From NCBI RefSeq assembly GCF_030271255.1, contig NZ_JASJOM010000007.1, positions 62,001-126,000 on the forward strand: a stretch of 64,000 nt of DNA, in the 5' to 3' direction. How positions within the stretch are numbered: position 1 is the first letter of the stretch; the number at the start of each line of letters is the position of its first letter. Source of the DNA: Peribacillus folii. GTDB lineage: Bacteria; Bacillota; Bacilli; Bacillales; DSM-1321. This document shows, piece after piece, positions 62,281 to 64,000 of the stretch. Both the position numbers and the translations under genes were made by a program. The notes under the pieces were generated by a model. That model was not told where the DNA came from and made no database searches. It worked only from the letters and a program-made list of their open reading frames with translations.

Positions 62281-63405
62281 TTACACCTCCACATCATAAG
62301 GCTGATAATCTTTCCTAAGGGGATATCCTTTCCAATCATCACCGAGTAATATTCGCTTTAAATCAGGGTGATCACGGAAAACGATGCCCAATAAATCATA
62401 TGCCTCACATTCCGGCCAATTGGCCCCGCTCCATAAAGGGACCAGCGAGGGAATGGCAGGAGCCTCTCTATTCAGCTTCACCTTAAGTGCAACTGATTGG
62501 TTCATGTCGAAGGAATGCAAGTGTACATAGATTTCCATATGCGTCTCAAAATCCGTGCCGTGAAGCTCCGATAAGTACGAAAAATTAAGCTGTGCATCAT
62601 AACGAAACAATTCAGCTATTGAGTAGTATGTATCAGGATTTGCCACTACTGTAGGTACATCCTTTGATAGTTTATTAATATAGTGATCTAGTAGTGCATC
62701 TTGTCCTACATGCCTTTCAATAGCGGATACAATTTGATTGAGTACTGGCTGGTTTGGGGAGGGTTCGTTCTTTATGTCATTTTCCGGAATTTCCTCCGCT
62801 GGCGCTTTGGCCCTTGCAGCTGCTGCAGCTTTCGCCTTGGCCCTTGCAGCTGCCGCTGCCTTCGCCTTCGCTTGTTCAAGGTCTCCTTCATCACCTGGGG
62901 ATTTCTGCTTTCGCGCGAGTGCTGCCGCTTTTGCCTTCGCCGCTGCGGCTGCCTTTTGCTTCGACAGGTCGTCTTCTCCTGACGGTTTACCCGGTCCTTC
63001 CTCCTTCGCTTGCTTTCGCGCGAGTGCTGCCGCTTTTGCCTTCGCCGCTGCGGCTGCCTTTTGCTTCGACAGGTCGTCTTCTCCTGACGGTTTACCCGGT
63101 CCTTCCTCCTTCGCCTGCTTTCGCGCGAGTGCTGCCGCTTTTGCCTTCGCCGCTGCGGCTGCCTTTTGCTTCGACAGGTCGTCTTCTCCTGACGGATTAC
63201 CCGGTCCTTCCTCCTTCGCCTGCTTTCGCGCGAGCGCTGCCGCTTTTGCCTTCGCCGCTGCGGCCGCCTTTTGCTTCGACAGGTCGTCTTCTCCTGACGG
63301 ATTACCCGGCCCTTCCTCCTTCGCCTGCTTTCGCGCGAGTGCTGCCGCTTTTGCCTTCGCCGCTGCGGCCGCCTTTTGCTTCGACAGGTCTTGATCCTCA
63401 TCCAT
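62281..63405 (-). CDS. nuoC: NADH-quinone oxidoreductase subunit C with tandem-repeat N-terminal extension
   Basis: 374 residues. The C-terminal ~150 (about 225-374) are the normal 30-kDa subunit: FETHMEIYVHLHSF, WSGANWPECEAYDLLGIVFRDHPDLKRIL, and YPLRKDYQPYDVEV. The first ~200 residues are an Ala/Lys-rich extension. Five near-identical copies of DLSKQKAAAAAKAKAAALA-RKQ, the first four followed by AKEEGPG(N/K)PSGED, repeat every 35 residues (105 bp). AKAKAAAAARAKAKAAAAARAKAP follows. Some Bacillus NuoC have a shorter Ala/Lys extension. Likely helical, solvent-exposed and dispensable for the core enzyme. The start ATG follows the nuoB TAG directly. Confidence 0.95.
   Translation of the reverse strand: MDEDQDLSKQKAAAAAKAKAAALARKQAKEEGPGNPSGEDDLSKQKAAAAAKAKAAALARKQAKEEGPGNPSGEDDLSKQKAAAAAKAKAAALARKQAKEEGPGKPSGEDDLSKQKAAAAAKAKAAALARKQAKEEGPGKPSGEDDLSKQKAAAAAKAKAAALARKQKSPGDEGDLEQAKAKAAAAARAKAKAAAAARAKAPAEEIPENDIKNEPSPNQPVLNQIVSAIERHVGQDALLDHYINKLSKDVPTVVANPDTYYSIAELFRYDAQLNFSYLSELHGTDFETHMEIYVHLHSFDMNQSVALKVKLNREAPAIPSLVPLWSGANWPECEAYDLLGIVFRDHPDLKRILLGDDWKGYPLRKDYQPYDVEV
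62925..63402 (-). repeat. 105-bp in-frame tandem repeat in nuoC
   Basis: The marker TCGACAGGTC occurs at 62961, 63066, 63171, 63276 and 63381, exactly 105 bp apart. Copies differ by a few bases (GGTTTACCC/GGATTACCC, GCGGCTGCC/GCGGCCGCC). Confidence 0.97.
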
Positions 63406-63918
63406 CTATATCACCCGCTTTCCGGTTTTTGCCTCGTAACGGATTTTTTCTTTTAGTTTGTTGATTCCATAAATAAGTGCTGCCGGGTTCGGGGGACAAC
63501 CAGGGATATATACATCGACTGGCACTATTTGATCTACCCCTTTGACCACCGAGTAGGAATTCACATACGGGCCCCCAGCAGTTGCGCACGAGCCCATGGC
63601 GATGACCCATTTGGGTTCCGGCATTTGGTCATATAGTCTACTTATGATCGGTGCCATTTTCTTTGTCACCGTACCAGAAACGATCATGACATCCGATTGC
63701 CGGGGCGACGTCCTGAAAAATGAACCGAAACGGTCCAAATCATAATGTGAAGAGCCTACCCCCATCATTTCGATTGCACAGCAGGCCAAACCGAAAGTCA
63801 TTGGCCAGAGCGAATTGCTTCTGGCCCAGCCTTTAATTTGTTCAAGCGTTGATAAAAATATGCTTTGCCGCATTTCTTCCATTTCGGCTGGGGTAAGATC
63901 GTCTAATTTCAATTCCAC
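63406..63918 (-). CDS. nuoB: NADH-quinone oxidoreductase subunit B
   Basis: About 170 residues. Carries the N2 [4Fe-4S] site: [19 protein letters not shown] and PGCPPNP, with [19 protein letters not shown] and [11 protein letters not shown]. The longest frame starts at TTG 63939. I prefer GTG 63918, which has AAGAAGGTG upstream and overlaps the nuoA stop by a few bases, giving [16 protein letters not shown]. The start is moderately certain. Confidence 0.95.
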   Translation of the reverse strand: MELKLDDLTPAEMEEMRQSIFLSTLEQIKGWARSNSLWPMTFGLACCAIEMMGVGSSHYDLDRFGSFFRTSPRQSDVMIVSGTVTKKMAPIISRLYDQMPEPKWVIAMGSCATAGGPYVNSYSVVKGVDQIVPVDVYIPGCPPNPAALIYGINKLKEKIRYEAKTGKRVI

Positions 63919-64000
63919 TTCAACACCTTCTTTTTCCAAGCGTAGATTAGTCCAAGCAAGAGTATAATGACGAAAAATAGCATTTCTATAAGCGCAAACA
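63909..64000 (-). CDS. nuoA: NADH-quinone oxidoreductase subunit A, C-terminal part only
   Basis: Translation of the last bases of the window (minus strand) gives [29 protein letters not shown] and stop, the third helix and basic tail of NuoA. The rest is outside the window. Its stop lies within the first codons of nuoB. Confidence 0.93.
   Translation of the reverse strand, partial: FALIEMLFFVIILLLGLIYAWKKKVLKWN

Noticed and set aside
62738-63464. Long opposite-strand and alternate-frame open frames across nuoC (up to 236 codons)
   Set aside because: They are products of the GC-rich 105-bp repeat, which stays open in several frames. The nuoC frame alone has family motifs, a ribosome binding site and operon context.

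Overview
The window looks like chromosome from a spore-forming, flagellated, Gram-positive member of the Bacillaceae. It carries spoIID, spoIIQ, spoIIID, mbl, the flhO/flhP hook-basal-body pair, pbpC, murA and small genes whose order matches Bacillus (spoIIID-mbl-flhO-flhP-...-fabZ; spoIIQ-VanZ-spoIID-murA-ywmB-ywzB; ssb next to ywpF; ywqB-ywqA; yisU-yisV). It also has an 11-gene complex I operon, which B. subtilis lacks, and an accessory secA2-slaP pair. Together these suggest a soil Bacillus of the simplex/Peribacillus or cereus/megaterium type, but the species cannot be fixed from this sequence alone. No rRNA, tRNA, CRISPR, IS element or prophage was seen.

1-16 kb is a cell-envelope region: a truncated LytR-CpsA-Psr ligase, an LTA-synthase-like enzyme with Ser at the usual catalytic Thr position, slaP-secA2, a very large repeat-rich YhgE/Pip membrane protein, a secreted alkaline phosphatase, a SpoIID/LytB amidase enhancer, and an AT-rich GT2/CDP-glycerol glycerophosphotransferase fusion. 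16-23 kb holds the PbpC lipoprotein transpeptidase, a distant CorA-like GMN membrane protein behind a terminator-bearing leader, small unknown genes, and a compact peptide-signalling candidate. That candidate is a PlcR-like HTH/TPR regulator facing a 37-codon gene whose product ends in a doubled ELPGLY motif. The small gene is the item most likely to be missed by ordinary annotation.

23-31.5 kb carries the SWIM/SNF2 pair, a divergent LysE exporter and MocR regulator, and about 1.1 kb without genes that is filled by an interspersed Bacillus-type element and three tandem ~248-bp repeats. 31.5-41 kb has a 1244-residue secreted Vpr-like subtilase and a five-gene dipeptide/oligopeptide ABC operon. 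Protease, peptide importer and the peptide-responsive regulator could act together in peptide scavenging or signalling, but that link is inference.

41-54 kb is conserved core: ssb, ywpF, a D/N-rich lipoprotein, fabZ, an EpuA-type protein, flhO/P, mbl, spoIIID, spoIIQ, a VanZ-like protein, spoIID, murA, ywmB and ywzB. 54-64 kb is the nuo operon on the minus strand (nuoA partial, then B C D H I J K L M N; no E, F or G). NuoC has a striking 105-bp in-frame tandem repeat. Where a much better ribosome binding site was visible I moved starts inward from the longest open frame and say so in the entry.
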